64,000 nucleotides of DNA from positions 14,807 through 78,806 of the forward strand of contig JAXGTO010000003.1 of assembly GCA_040774885.1 (NCBI GenBank), written 5' to 3'. Both the position numbers and the translations under genes were made by a program. The notes beneath the pieces were generated by a model. The model ran no database searches. It was not told where the DNA came from and saw nothing but the letters and a program-made list of their open reading frames with translations. The stretch is from JAXGTO01 sp040774885. Its GTDB lineage: Bacteria > Actinomycetota > Coriobacteriia > Coriobacteriales > Eggerthellaceae. Shown here one piece after another: positions 1 to 8,768 of this stretch (within the stretch, counting starts at the first letter, position 1; every line of letters begins with the position of its first letter).

Positions 1-35
1 CTATACTGCATCCAGTCGAAGAGAAAGCAGCATCC

Positions 36-2654
36 ATGTCCAAGACCATCGCCGTCATCGACGGCAATTCGCTCATGCACCGCGCCTATCACGCGGTTCC
101 GCCCACTATGAACGCGCCGGACGGCACACCCACCAACGCCGTGTTCGGATTCATGAGCATGTTCTTGAAGATGGTCGAAGTGCTCGATCCCGATGCGGTC
201 ATTTGCGCGTTCGATGCGGGTCGTCCCAAGCAGCGCATGGAAGCGCTCGAGCAGTACAAAGCCCAGCGTCCGCCCATGGATGTCGAGCTCAAAGAGCAAT
301 TCCCCCTTATCGAGGACCTTTTGAAGTCGATGGCCATCCCCGTGGTCAAGATAAAAGGATGGGAAGGCGACGATATTCTGGGCACGGTGTCCGCGCGCGA
401 TGATGCGGCGGGCTATCGCACGTTGCTGGTTACAGGCGACAAGGATGCCTATCAGCTGGCCAGCGACAAAACAAGCATCGTCACCACGAAGAAGGGCATC
501 AGCGACATCGCCATCTACGGGCCCGCCGAAGTGGAGGAGCGCTATGGCGTCACTCCCGCGCAGTTCCCCGACTTCTTGGGGCTCATGGGCGATTCGTCCG
601 ACAATATTCCCGGCGTTCCCGGCATCGGGGCCAAGACAGCCGCCAAGCTGCTTGCGCGTTTTCATTCCATCGAGGGAATCTATGAAAACCTCGATCAATT
701 GAAGGGCAAGCAACTCGAGAACATCCGCGACAACAAAGAAGCGGCTTTCGTCAGCCGCGATGTTGCCACCATCGTGCGCGACCTCGACTTTCCCCTCGAT
801 TTGGAGGCAGCCAGTTTCCCTGCCTTCCAAGAAGACGCCGTGGTCCAATCATTCGATAAGCTCCATTTCCATGCGCACTTGGGAAAGGTGCTCCAACTTA
901 TCGGGTCCGAGCCGGTGAGCGAGCCGGCACGTATTGCCATCGACCCTATCGACGGCGGCGCCAATGCGTTGTGGAACGCCGTATCCGCCGGTCAACGAGT
1001 TGGCGTTGCGGTGTTCGAATCGGCGCAGGCATCGCTGTTCGGCGATGGTCTGCATGTGGCCGTGGGCTGCGAAGCGGGCACGTTGTCAGTGCAGGGAGGC
1101 GAGGCAAAAGACCTGCTGGTACGCCTTTTACGGGAAGCGCCCATCGTCGTTCTGGATGCCAAGCACGTGCTGCAAGCGGTGGTGCCGCGCGACACTTCGT
1201 CACCTGCGCTGCTCGATGACCCTCAGATCGATTCCGCTGACTTCTTCGATGCGGGATTGGCCGCCTATCTTCTTAATTCCTCGCAGTCGGCCTATACGGC
1301 ATCCGATTTGGCCCAAGATTATCTGGGTGGGGTTTTGCCTAAGTCCAAAGACGAAACCGATGCACTGCGGATTGAAGCTGCAGCGCTATTCGCTCTCGCA
1401 GCTCCTTTGCGCCAGGCCCTGGAAAAAGACGGAAGCGCTCAGGTTTACGATCGAATTGACGCACCGCTCGTCTCGGTACTTGTTGCCATGGAGCGCACGG
1501 GTGCCGCTTTGGATGCGAGTCGCTTAGCCGAGCTCGGTTCTTCCACTCAGGCCGATTTGGATGGTTTGGTTGCGCAGATCTACCAGTCGGCGGGCGAGGA
1601 GTTCAATATCGATTCTCCCAAGCAGGTAGGCCATATCCTGTTCGAGGTTATCGGCCTCAAGCCGCGCAAAAAGACGCAGCGGGGTTATTCCACCGATGCC
1701 AAGGTGCTCAAAGAGCTGGCCGATGAACATGAACTGCCCGGGCTCATCCTGAAATACCGCGAGCTCGCCAAGATCAAGTCGACGTATATCGATGCTTTGC
1801 CCAAGATGCGCGCCGATGACGGCCGTCTGCATACCAGTTTCAACCAGACCGTCACCACCACGGGTCGCCTGTCTTCCAGCGAGCCCAACCTTCAGAACAT
1901 CCCCGTGCGCACCGATTTCGGCCGCCATATTCGCGAATGCTTCATTCCTCTTTCTGCCGACGAGGTGTTCGTCTCCGCCGACTATTCTCAAATCGAGCTG
2001 CGGCTTTTGGCACATCTTTCCGGCGACGAGAACCTCATCGCCGCTTTCAAGAGCGGTGCTGATTTCCATGCGGCAACGGCCGCCCGCGTGTTCGGCATTC
2101 CCGTTGAAGAGGTCACTCCCGAATTGCGCAGCCGCGCAAAGGCGGTCAATTTCGGCATCGTGTACGGTCAGCAGGCCTTCGGTTTGGGGCAGAGCCTCCA
2201 TATCGGATATGCCGAAGCGCAAGAGATGATCGACCGGTACTTCGAGGCTTATCCGCAGGTTCGCACGTATCTTGATTGTACCGTTGAGGAAGCCAAGGCC
2301 AATGGCTATGCAACCACCATGTTCGGGCGCAAGCGCCATATTCCCGAGTTGCGCGCTTCCAACGCCAATCAGCGCGGTTTCGGTGAAAGAACGGCTATGA
2401 ACCACCCCATGCAGGGAAGTGCCGCTGATATAATCAAGCTGGCTATGATCGAGGTGCGACGCCGCTTTTCGAAGGAGTACCCCGAGGCTTCTCTTATGCT
2501 TCAGGTCCACGACGAACTCGACCTTTCCGTGCCGGCAGATCAGGTGGATGGCGTATCCGCTCTGCTTCGCGATGCCATGGAGCACGCGGCGGATTTGGCT
2601 GTTCCGTTGGAAGTGGATGTTCAGCACGGCGATAATTGGGCTCAGGCGCATTAA
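36..2654 (+). CDS. polA: DNA polymerase I
   Basis: Family A DNA polymerase of 872 aa, the normal length, for Okazaki fragment maturation and repair synthesis. The N-terminal 5'-3' exonuclease/FEN domain (about residues 1-290) starts with the conserved DGNSLMHRAYHA. The C-terminal polymerase domain shows motif A DYSQIELR (649-656), motif B with KAVNFGIVYG (about 700-712) and motif C VHDEL (824-828). The middle domain (about 300-460) has the exonuclease fold position, but the DxE motif expected for a 3'-5' proofreading site is absent (VGVAVFESA is found instead), so proofreading is probably lost, as in many Gram-positive enzymes. A purine-rich RBS (gagaaag) lies upstream of the ATG. A TATACT at 2-7 could be the -10 of its promoter, but the window edge hides the -35. 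Confidence 0.97.
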   Translation: MSKTIAVIDGNSLMHRAYHAVPPTMNAPDGTPTNAVFGFMSMFLKMVEVLDPDAVICAFDAGRPKQRMEALEQYKAQRPPMDVELKEQFPLIEDLLKSMAIPVVKIKGWEGDDILGTVSARDDAAGYRTLLVTGDKDAYQLASDKTSIVTTKKGISDIAIYGPAEVEERYGVTPAQFPDFLGLMGDSSDNIPGVPGIGAKTAAKLLARFHSIEGIYENLDQLKGKQLENIRDNKEAAFVSRDVATIVRDLDFPLDLEAASFPAFQEDAVVQSFDKLHFHAHLGKVLQLIGSEPVSEPARIAIDPIDGGANALWNAVSAGQRVGVAVFESAQASLFGDGLHVAVGCEAGTLSVQGGEAKDLLVRLLREAPIVVLDAKHVLQAVVPRDTSSPALLDDPQIDSADFFDAGLAAYLLNSSQSAYTASDLAQDYLGGVLPKSKDETDALRIEAAALFALAAPLRQALEKDGSAQVYDRIDAPLVSVLVAMERTGAALDASRLAELGSSTQADLDGLVAQIYQSAGEEFNIDSPKQVGHILFEVIGLKPRKKTQRGYSTDAKVLKELADEHELPGLILKYRELAKIKSTYIDALPKMRADDGRLHTSFNQTVTTTGRLSSSEPNLQNIPVRTDFGRHIRECFIPLSADEVFVSADYSQIELRLLAHLSGDENLIAAFKSGADFHAATAARVFGIPVEEVTPELRSRAKAVNFGIVYGQQAFGLGQSLHIGYAEAQEMIDRYFEAYPQVRTYLDCTVEEAKANGYATTMFGRKRHIPELRASNANQRGFGERTAMNHPMQGSAADIIKLAMIEVRRRFSKEYPEASLMLQVHDELDLSVPADQVDGVSALLRDAMEHAADLAVPLEVDVQHGDNWAQAH

Positions 2655-2697
2655 GTGGATAAACTGCGGTCGTAAAGAAAAACCTCGTGATCGCGCG

Positions 2698-2726
2698 TTG
2701 ACTTGGTCCCATCTCGCTGATACTAT
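2698..2726 (+). promoter_or_regulatory. Sigma-70-type promoter for rplU-rpmA
   Basis: TTGACT (2698-2703) and TACTAT (2721-2726) are separated by exactly 17 nt. The predicted start near 2733 leaves a leader of about 32 nt, too short for an elaborate L21 leader RNA. The Shine-Dalgarno AAGGAG lies just before the rplU ATG. Confidence 0.75.
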
Positions 2727-2764
2727 ATCGGCTTGCGTTTTGACACATTTCAAGGAGAAATCAC

Positions 2765-3250
2765 ATGTACGCAATCGTGAAAACCGGCGGCAAACAGTAC
2801 AAGGTCGCCCCTGGAGACTTCATCAACATCGAGAAGCTCGACGTCGAGGCCGGCAAGAAGGTCGCCCTTGATGCCATCTGCGTAGTCGATGGTGACAAAG
2901 TCGAGGCCGATCCGGCCAAGGCTGCCAAGACCAAGGTCGAGGCCGTCGTCGTTGAGCAGTTCAAGGGTGAAAAACAGCTCATCTTCAAGTTCAAGAAGCG
3001 TAAGAACTACAAGAAGCTGCGTGGCCATCGTCAGAACCTCACTCGCGTGAGGATCGAATCCGTGGGTACCGACAAGGCTGCCCCCGCACCCAAGAAGGCC
3101 GCTGCCAAGCCCGCCGCCAAGGCTGCTGCCAAGCCTGCCGCCAAGAAGCCGGCCGCCAAGCCCGCTGCCAAAACGGCTGCAAAGCCCGCGGCTGCCAAGA
3201 AACCTGCTGCCAAGAAGCCGGCTGCAAAGCCCGCTGACAGCGCTGAATAA
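2765..3250 (+). CDS. rplU: 50S ribosomal protein L21 with long Ala/Lys/Pro-rich tail
   Basis: The first 103 residues or so are a standard L21 (start MYAIVKTGGKQYKV, and the rRNA-binding KKRKNYKKLRGHRQNLTRVRI). L21 is normally about 100-105 aa, but this one is 161 aa. The extra C-terminal ~58 residues are built of repeating AAKPAAK-type units, very basic and low in complexity, resembling histone H1-like tails. ATG is preceded by AAGGAGAAATCAC. rpmA follows 19 nt downstream in the usual L21-L27 order. The identity of the core is certain; the role of the tail (extra RNA contacts or nucleoid/rRNA binding) is unknown. Confidence 0.97.
   Translation: MYAIVKTGGKQYKVAPGDFINIEKLDVEAGKKVALDAICVVDGDKVEADPAKAAKTKVEAVVVEQFKGEKQLIFKFKKRKNYKKLRGHRQNLTRVRIESVGTDKAAPAPKKAAAKPAAKAAAKPAAKKPAAKPAAKTAAKPAAAKKPAAKKPAAKPADSAE
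3074..3247 (+). repeat. Low-complexity coding repeat (L21 AAKPAAK tail)
   Basis: Degenerate repeats of gcc-gcc-aag-ccc-like codons encode about eight AAKPAAK/AAKKPAAK units. The unit length varies and the codons differ between copies, so the repeat is kept at the protein level more than at the DNA level, which suggests selection on amino-acid composition. Confidence 0.8.
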
Positions 3251-3269
3251 CATCAGGGAGTGAAGTAAC

Positions 3270-3521
3270 ATGGCACACAAAAAAGGCCTTGGATCTACTC
3301 GTAACGGCCGCGATTCCCACGCGCAGCGACTCGGCTGCAAGCGTTTCGCCGGTGAAACCGTGACCGCAGGCAACATTCTGGTCCGTCAGCGCGGAACCCA
3401 TTTCCATCCCGGCGAGAACGTCGGCCGCGGCAAGGATGACACCCTTTTCGCTTTGTGCGACGGTGTGGTGGAATACACCAAGGGCAACCGCCGCAAGGTG
3501 CACGTGCACCCGGTGGCATAG
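3270..3521 (+). CDS. rpmA: 50S ribosomal protein L27
   Basis: 83 aa L27 of the large ribosomal subunit near the peptidyl-transferase centre. It begins MAHKKGLGSTRNGRDS and carries the family signature GNILVRQRGTHFHPGENVG. There is no N-terminal cleavable extension of the kind processed by Prp in Firmicutes: the protein begins directly at the mature-type AHKKG sequence. RBS GGGAG is at 3256-3260. It is co-transcribed with rplU and closed by the terminator at 3552-3578. Confidence 0.97.
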   Translation: MAHKKGLGSTRNGRDSHAQRLGCKRFAGETVTAGNILVRQRGTHFHPGENVGRGKDDTLFALCDGVVEYTKGNRRKVHVHPVA

Positions 3522-3551
3522 TTCATCTAGCCCTGCAACCACGTAATTGCG

Positions 3552-3578
3552 AAAGCCCCCTGTCTCCAGGGGGCTTTT
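3552..3578 (+). terminator. Rho-independent terminator after rpmA
   Basis: An 11-bp perfect stem (3552-3562 with 3567-3577), a TCTC loop and a short T run. It ends 20 nt before the obg start codon, so obg must have its own promoter or depend on read-through. Confidence 0.9.
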
Positions 3579-3580
3579 AC

Positions 3581-3597
3581 TATAGAATCGAATCAAC
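3581..3597 (+). promoter_or_regulatory. Putative obg promoter giving a leaderless or near-leaderless mRNA
   Basis: TATAGAAT (3581-3588), a good -10 element, lies only 9 nt before the obg ATG and immediately after the rpmA terminator. No Shine-Dalgarno exists between them. The matching -35 position would fall inside the terminator stem and is weak (CTGTCT at 3560-3565). Transcription would begin at about 3595-3598. Confidence 0.5.
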
Positions 3598-4992
3598 ATG
3601 TTCACAGACAAAGTACGCATACATCTTAAAGCGGGCGACGGGGGAGCGGGCTGCATGAGCTTCCGTCGTGAAGCCCATGTGCCCAAAGGCGGTCCCGATG
3701 GCGGTGACGGCGGTCACGGAGGAAACGTGGTCGTCAAGGCCGATGTGGGGGTTTCCTCGCTCATCGATTACCGTTATAAGCATCATTTCAAAGCCGAACG
3801 CGGCACGCATGGCAAGGGTTCCAAGATGCATGGTGCCAATGGCGATGACCTCGTTTTGAAGGTCCCGGTGGGGACCGTTGTGCGCGAATACTCCGAAGAA
3901 ACCGGCAGCACCGGCGAAATGATCGCAGACCTCACCCATGACGGCGAATCGGTGGTGGTGTGCCAGGGCGGCGTCGGCGGCCGCGGCAATATCCATTTCG
4001 TCACACCGACCCGTCGTGCCCCGGCATTCGCCGAATTAGGCGAACCGGCGCAGGAGTGCTGGATCGAGCTCGAGATGAAACTGATGGCCGACGCTGCATT
4101 GGTCGGTGTTCCTTCTGCGGGCAAAAGCAGCCTTATCGCGCGCATGAGCGCTGCGCGCCCCAAGAGTGCCGACTATCCCTTCACCACGCTCGTTCCCAAT
4201 TTGGGCGTGGTGCGCAGCGATGACTACGATTTCGTCATCGCCGATGTGCCCGGTCTCATCGAAGGCGCAAGCGAAGGCAAGGGGCTTGGACACGAATTTC
4301 TCCGCCATATCGAGCGTACTGCGCTCATTGTGCATGTGGTCGATCTGACCGGCGGATACGAAGGTCGCGACCCGGTGGAAGACTACCGCATCATCAACCG
4401 CGAAATCGAGTTGTATGCCGAAGAGCTTGCCAGCCGTCCGCGCATCGTGGTGGCGAACAAGGTTGATGCTCCTGGCACTGAAGAGGCGGTTGGGCGTTTG
4501 GCCCGGCAGGTGCGCGCAGATTCCATCGCGGCTGCCGGCGGCGATGAGTTCGCCGACAGTCCCGTCGACCCCAAGCTCTATCGCACCAGCGCCGTAACCG
4601 GCGAAGGCATCGAAGCACTCAAGGCCGCCATCGGCACCAAGGTCCACTCGCTGCGCGAAGAGAAGCGTTGCATCGACGAAGCCGACGTGCAATACGATCA
4701 CATCTGGGAACATAAACGCCAAGAGCGCGACAAGCGTTTCAAAGTGGTCAAGCTTTCCGATGGAATCTTTCGCGTAACGGGGCGTCAAGTCGAACGCATG
4801 GTGGTCCAGACCGACTGGGAAAACGAGGAGGCGCTCGCCTTCCTGCAGCATCGCTTGAAGCGCTTGGGCGTCGAATCGGCGCTTGAAGCAGCCGGCGCGC
4901 GCGATGGCGACGAGATCCGCATCGTGGGCCGTGCGTTCGAATTCGAGAGCAGCGTCGGAAACGACGATATCTACCAGGGACTCGATCTGTAG
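3598..4992 (+). CDS. obg: Obg-family GTPase (ribosome assembly/stress)
   Basis: 464 aa GTPase acting in 50S maturation and stress control. It has the N-terminal glycine-rich Obg fold (MFTDKVRIHLKAGDGGAGC, about 1-158), a G domain with P-loop GVPSAGKSS (170-178), switch II DVPGLIEGAS and the NKVD specificity motif, then a C-terminal OCT domain of about 75 aa as found in actinobacterial and Gram-positive members. The start is the only ATG that preserves the Obg domain, although it lacks an RBS. It overlaps proB by one base (TAGTG), so it leads the obg-proBA-nadD-yqeK operon. Confidence 0.97.
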   Translation: MFTDKVRIHLKAGDGGAGCMSFRREAHVPKGGPDGGDGGHGGNVVVKADVGVSSLIDYRYKHHFKAERGTHGKGSKMHGANGDDLVLKVPVGTVVREYSEETGSTGEMIADLTHDGESVVVCQGGVGGRGNIHFVTPTRRAPAFAELGEPAQECWIELEMKLMADAALVGVPSAGKSSLIARMSAARPKSADYPFTTLVPNLGVVRSDDYDFVIADVPGLIEGASEGKGLGHEFLRHIERTALIVHVVDLTGGYEGRDPVEDYRIINREIELYAEELASRPRIVVANKVDAPGTEEAVGRLARQVRADSIAAAGGDEFADSPVDPKLYRTSAVTGEGIEALKAAIGTKVHSLREEKRCIDEADVQYDHIWEHKRQERDKRFKVVKLSDGIFRVTGRQVERMVVQTDWENEEALAFLQHRLKRLGVESALEAAGARDGDEIRIVGRAFEFESSVGNDDIYQGLDL

Positions 4993-6125
4993 TGTCTCGG
5001 CAGCCCGACATATTGGTGGTCAAGATAGGCACCAGCACCCTCATCGACTCCACTGAGGGCGTAGGTGCCATCGACCGCGTGTATCTGGCGGATTTCGCAC
5101 GTCAGATCGCCGCAGTGCGTGAAAGCGGGCGCCGCGTCATCGTGGTCACCAGTGCGGCGATCACCGCCGGCGTCGAGGCGATGGGCCTTGATGCCCGGCC
5201 CACCGACATCCCCAGCCAGCAGGCTGCGGCTGCGGTGGGGCAGAGTGCTCTTTCCGCCGCTTATTCCGAGGCTCTCGGGTCATTTGGCATCGTCAGCGGC
5301 AGCGTGTTGCTCACGCGCCACGATACGGCCAACCGCCAAGCGTACCTGCATGCGCGCGACACCCTTTTGCGCATGCTCGATTTGGGCGTGGTTCCCGTCG
5401 TCAATGAAAACGATACCGTTTCAACCGAGCAGATCCGCTTTGGTGACAACGACACCCTTGCGGCGTTGGTTTCCTGCTTGGTGAAGGCGGATGCCTGCGT
5501 CATCTTCAGCGATATCGATGGCCTCTATGATGCCAACCCCCGTACCAATTCCAATGCGGTGCTCATTCCCACCGTTGAGCGCATCACGCCCCAAATCCTC
5601 GATAGCGCCGAGGGCGTGGGCAGCGTGGTTGGCAGCGGCGGTATGACCACCAAAGTCAAAGCGGCACGTGTTCTGATGGCCGCCGGCATTCCGCTTACCA
5701 TCTGCAATGGCCGCGAACCTGATGTTCTGGAGCGTCTTTTGGCAGGCGAGCATATCGGCACACGATTTGCGGCTGCCGTCAAACCGCACGAGATCACTCC
5801 ATACAAACTTTGGATTGCCTTGGGCGATCATGCCAAGGGCTGGATAATGGTGGATGCCGGTGCACAGCGCGCTTTGATCGAAAAAGGAAGCTCGCTTTTG
5901 AGCGTGGGAATCACGAAGGCTTCCGGTTCTTTCCAATCGGGAGACATCGTCGATATCCTCGAACCCGGAGGCCGCATCATCGCGCGCGGAAAAGTATCTG
6001 CCGGCAAAGACGCATTGGAACTCGCCAAAGGCAAGACCCAATCCCAGATGGCGGAAAACAGCCTGCTCGCGCCTTTGGCCGAACGTCCTATCATCCATCG
6101 AGACGAATTGGTGGTGTTCGAATGA
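4992..6125 (+). CDS. proB: Glutamate 5-kinase
   Basis: 377 aa, first enzyme of proline synthesis (glutamate + ATP to glutamyl 5-phosphate). The amino-acid kinase domain starts VVKIGTSTLI and contains the VVNENDTV and FGDNDTLAALV motifs and the GSGGMTTK loop. A C-terminal PUA domain (about 280-370) gives the long-form architecture. GTG start sits on the obg stop codon and ProA follows with an ATGA overlap, so the two enzymes, which channel an unstable intermediate, are translationally coupled. Confidence 0.97.
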   Translation: MSRQPDILVVKIGTSTLIDSTEGVGAIDRVYLADFARQIAAVRESGRRVIVVTSAAITAGVEAMGLDARPTDIPSQQAAAAVGQSALSAAYSEALGSFGIVSGSVLLTRHDTANRQAYLHARDTLLRMLDLGVVPVVNENDTVSTEQIRFGDNDTLAALVSCLVKADACVIFSDIDGLYDANPRTNSNAVLIPTVERITPQILDSAEGVGSVVGSGGMTTKVKAARVLMAAGIPLTICNGREPDVLERLLAGEHIGTRFAAAVKPHEITPYKLWIALGDHAKGWIMVDAGAQRALIEKGSSLLSVGITKASGSFQSGDIVDILEPGGRIIARGKVSAGKDALELAKGKTQSQMAENSLLAPLAERPIIHRDELVVFE

Positions 6126-7381
6126 GCGAGGTGCGTGATTTGGCCTTAGCGGCCCAGCAGGCTTCGCATCGGTTGGGCGGCGCTTCGCTCGATCAGCGCA
6201 ACGATGCCCTGCATGCCATGGCGGCTGCCTTGCGCGAGCAAACGGATACCATCTGCGCCGCAAATAAACGCGATATGGATGCGGCGCGCAAAGCCGGAAC
6301 GTCCGCTTCGCTGCTCGATCGGCTCATGCTCGACTCGGATCGTATCGAAGGCATGGCGCACGGCCTTGAGGACTTGGCCGAGCTCCCCGATCCGTTGGGC
6401 CGCGTACTCGACGACCGTACTTTTCCCAATGGGCTGAAGGTGCAGAAGGTCAGCGTTGCGTTGGGCGTTGTGGCCATGGTGTACGAAGCCCGCCCCAACG
6501 TCACCAGCGATGCGGCGGGTATCTGCATCAAGTCGGGCAACGCCGTGGTGCTGCGGGGCGGCAGCCTTGCGTTCGAATCGAATACCGTCATCGCCCATGT
6601 GCTCGATCGAGCCTGCGGTACGGTGGGCTTGCCCGAGCACTGCGTCTGCATCGTTGCAACGCGCGATCGGTCTGCTGCAGATGAATTGCTTCATCTACGC
6701 GGTATCATCGATGTTCTTATTCCGCGCGGCGGGGCTGGGCTCATCAAGCATTGCGTGCAGGATGCCACGGTGCCCGTCATCGAGACCGGAGTGGGAAATT
6801 GCCATATCTACGTCCATGATCCTGCCGATTTCGCCATGGCGCTTTCCATCATCCTCAATGCGAAATGCCAGCGGCCCGGCGTTTGCAATGCTGCAGAGAG
6901 TTTGCTGGTTGATGCTTCTATCGCCCAGTCGTTCCTTGCCGAATTGCTTCCCGCCTTGCATCGAGCAGATGTTGTCGTGCATGGTGACGAAGCCGTGGTC
7001 GAGGCAGGGAAGGCGTGCGGCGTCGACGTCGTGCCGGCGATCGAAGAGGATTGGGGTCGCGAGTATCTTGCGCTCGAGATGAGCGTGCATGTGGTTTCGG
7101 GGTTGGATGAGGCGGTCTCCCATATCGCCCGCTATGGAACGGGGCATTCCGAATGCATCGTCACGCAAGATGATGCCGCTGCCGAAGAGTTCCTTTCGCG
7201 CGTCGATGCGGCCGCCGTCTATGTCAACGCCTCCACGCGATTCACCGATGGCGGCCAGTTCGGTTTGGGTGCCGAAATCGGTATCTCGACCCAAAAGCTT
7301 CATGTGCGCGGGCCGTTCGCCCTTGATGCGCTCACCACCACCAAATACTTGGTGCGAGGATCGGGGCAGGTGCGCTCATGA
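6122..7381 (+). CDS. proA: Glutamate-5-semialdehyde dehydrogenase (gamma-glutamyl phosphate reductase)
   Basis: 419 aa NADPH-dependent enzyme of the aldehyde dehydrogenase superfamily converting glutamyl 5-phosphate to the semialdehyde. Diagnostic stretches are VALGVVAMVYEARPNVT, the catalytic-cysteine segment KCQRPGVCNAAE (Cys in RPGVCN) and the C-terminal FTDGGQFGLGAEIGIST. The frame is open far upstream, but the start MSEVRDLALAAQ at the ATGA overlap with proB matches family length. It ends in another ATGA overlap with nadD. Confidence 0.97.
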   Translation: MSEVRDLALAAQQASHRLGGASLDQRNDALHAMAAALREQTDTICAANKRDMDAARKAGTSASLLDRLMLDSDRIEGMAHGLEDLAELPDPLGRVLDDRTFPNGLKVQKVSVALGVVAMVYEARPNVTSDAAGICIKSGNAVVLRGGSLAFESNTVIAHVLDRACGTVGLPEHCVCIVATRDRSAADELLHLRGIIDVLIPRGGAGLIKHCVQDATVPVIETGVGNCHIYVHDPADFAMALSIILNAKCQRPGVCNAAESLLVDASIAQSFLAELLPALHRADVVVHGDEAVVEAGKACGVDVVPAIEEDWGREYLALEMSVHVVSGLDEAVSHIARYGTGHSECIVTQDDAAAEEFLSRVDAAAVYVNASTRFTDGGQFGLGAEIGISTQKLHVRGPFALDALTTTKYLVRGSGQVRS

Positions 7382-8043
7382 GCGTCGTGTGCCCGCGTTT
7401 TGACAGGTTGGGGTTCGATGACCCGCATTGCATCTATCATCTTGGGGTCATGGGGGGCACGTTCGATCCCATTCATATGGGTCATCTTGCCTGCGCCGAA
7501 CAGGCCCGCGATCGATTCGGCCTCGATGCCGTCGTATTCGTTCCCACGGGCAATCCCGTGTTCAAGCGCCAGCAAGATGTCACGCCTTCTTCCCAGCGTT
7601 TGGCCATGTGCCGATTGGCTTGCGCCGGCAATCCTTTTTTCGATGTGAGCCCAATCGAGATAGAGCGCGGGGGCGACACCTACACCGTCGACACCTTGCG
7701 CGCATTGCGCGAGCATTACCCGGACAATGTTCGCCTGCATTTCATCACGGGTGCCGATGCCGTCAAAAGCATCGTCAAATGGCGCGATTCTGCAGCCATC
7801 GCCGGTCTTGCCCGCCTCATCGCCGTCACCCGGCCCGGTTTCGAATTGGATGATGAATTCAAGCAGACCATGGCAGCCCATACTGATTTCGACGTCGATT
7901 ACCTCGAGATGACGGCGCTTTCCATTTCCAGCAGCATGTTGCGCCAATGGGTGGCGATGGATCGCTCCATCCGATATCTCTGCCCTCTTTCTGTTTGCGA
8001 TTTCATCGAGGAAAAACAGCTCTATCGCAAGGAGCGCTCATGA
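7378..8043 (+). CDS. nadD: Nicotinate-nucleotide adenylyltransferase
   Basis: 221 aa nucleotidyltransferase forming deamido-NAD from nicotinate mononucleotide and ATP. It has the GGTFDPIHMGHL motif (HxGH type) and the C-terminal ISSSMLRQW equivalent of the family ISSTxIR. The signature starts near residue 25, so there is a leader of about 24 aa compared with E. coli NadD; a downstream start is possible but the ATGA overlap with proA favours the one given. yqeK follows, as in many Gram-positive genomes. Confidence 0.95.
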   Translation: MSVVCPRFDRLGFDDPHCIYHLGVMGGTFDPIHMGHLACAEQARDRFGLDAVVFVPTGNPVFKRQQDVTPSSQRLAMCRLACAGNPFFDVSPIEIERGGDTYTVDTLRALREHYPDNVRLHFITGADAVKSIVKWRDSAAIAGLARLIAVTRPGFELDDEFKQTMAAHTDFDVDYLEMTALSISSSMLRQWVAMDRSIRYLCPLSVCDFIEEKQLYRKERS

Positions 8044-8768
8044 GCGAAGCTTCCGTACATCCTGCTATCCAAGCCGCCAAGGGCCATATTGACGGTCCGG
8101 TGGCCGCAGCGCTCGACGAGTCGTCGCTTGCGCCGCTTCCCGTTGCCGACAAGCCGTTTTGCAAGGCAAACTACCGTCACATGAAGGCGCTTTTGGAGCC
8201 GCGGGTGGGGGAGTATCGTTTTCAGCACAGCTTGGGCGTTGCCAAAAGCGCCAAGAAGATAGCGCGCCTTTATGGGTACGATCAAGATAAGGCGCGCATG
8301 GCCGGCATCCTCCATGATTGGGATAAGGGCCTCACGTTCGATGAAGTTCGCCATCGTGCCGCAGAATTCGATTTGGATGCCGACGAATTGGTCATCGGCA
8401 AGATGCCGTGGCTGCTTCATGGTCCCACGGCAGCTGCGGCGCTTTCCCGCCTGTATCCCGAGTTCGGTCAGGATGTGTTTCAAGCCATTGCGCGTCATAC
8501 GTCAGGCGCAATTGACATGACGCCGCTCGATTGCATCATCTACGTTGCCGATATGGTTGAGCCCAATCGCAAATACGGCGATCTCAAGGCTCTCAAGCGT
8601 TTGCGGCACATGGTGGGCGAGGTGCCGCTCGAAGAGCTCTATTTCCGGGCCTTCAAGGTGACGCTGTCCCATTTGGTCGAATCGGATCGTCTGCTGTTCC
8701 CTGGAACCGACGATATCTGGAATTCCTTGATGCAGAAGTACGGCCGGGTGAAGGACATGGACCTATGA
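8040..8768 (+). CDS. yqeK: HD-domain hydrolase, YqeK family (probable diadenosine tetraphosphatase)
   Basis: 242 aa. The YqeK-type HD domain spans about 50-235 with an H...LHDWDKG motif (LHDxxK is usual), a downstream HGP histidine, and AIARHTSG then IIYVADMVEP, the remaining metal ligands. Members hydrolyse Ap4A symmetrically. An N-terminal ~50 aa extension of low conservation precedes the domain. Start chosen at the ATGA overlap with nadD. In many genomes rsfS follows yqeK; here rsfS lies 8 kb away on the other strand. Confidence 0.92.
   Translation: MSEASVHPAIQAAKGHIDGPVAAALDESSLAPLPVADKPFCKANYRHMKALLEPRVGEYRFQHSLGVAKSAKKIARLYGYDQDKARMAGILHDWDKGLTFDEVRHRAAEFDLDADELVIGKMPWLLHGPTAAAALSRLYPEFGQDVFQAIARHTSGAIDMTPLDCIIYVADMVEPNRKYGDLKALKRLRHMVGEVPLEELYFRAFKVTLSHLVESDRLLFPGTDDIWNSLMQKYGRVKDMDL

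Noticed and set aside
2733..2764. L21 leader RNA upstream of rplU
   Set aside because: With the promoter at 2698-2726 the leader is about 32 nt and shows no stable stem.
1524..2774. 416-codon open frame antisense to polA
   Set aside because: It mirrors the polymerase codons, has no RBS or family motifs, and polA is certain on the other strand.
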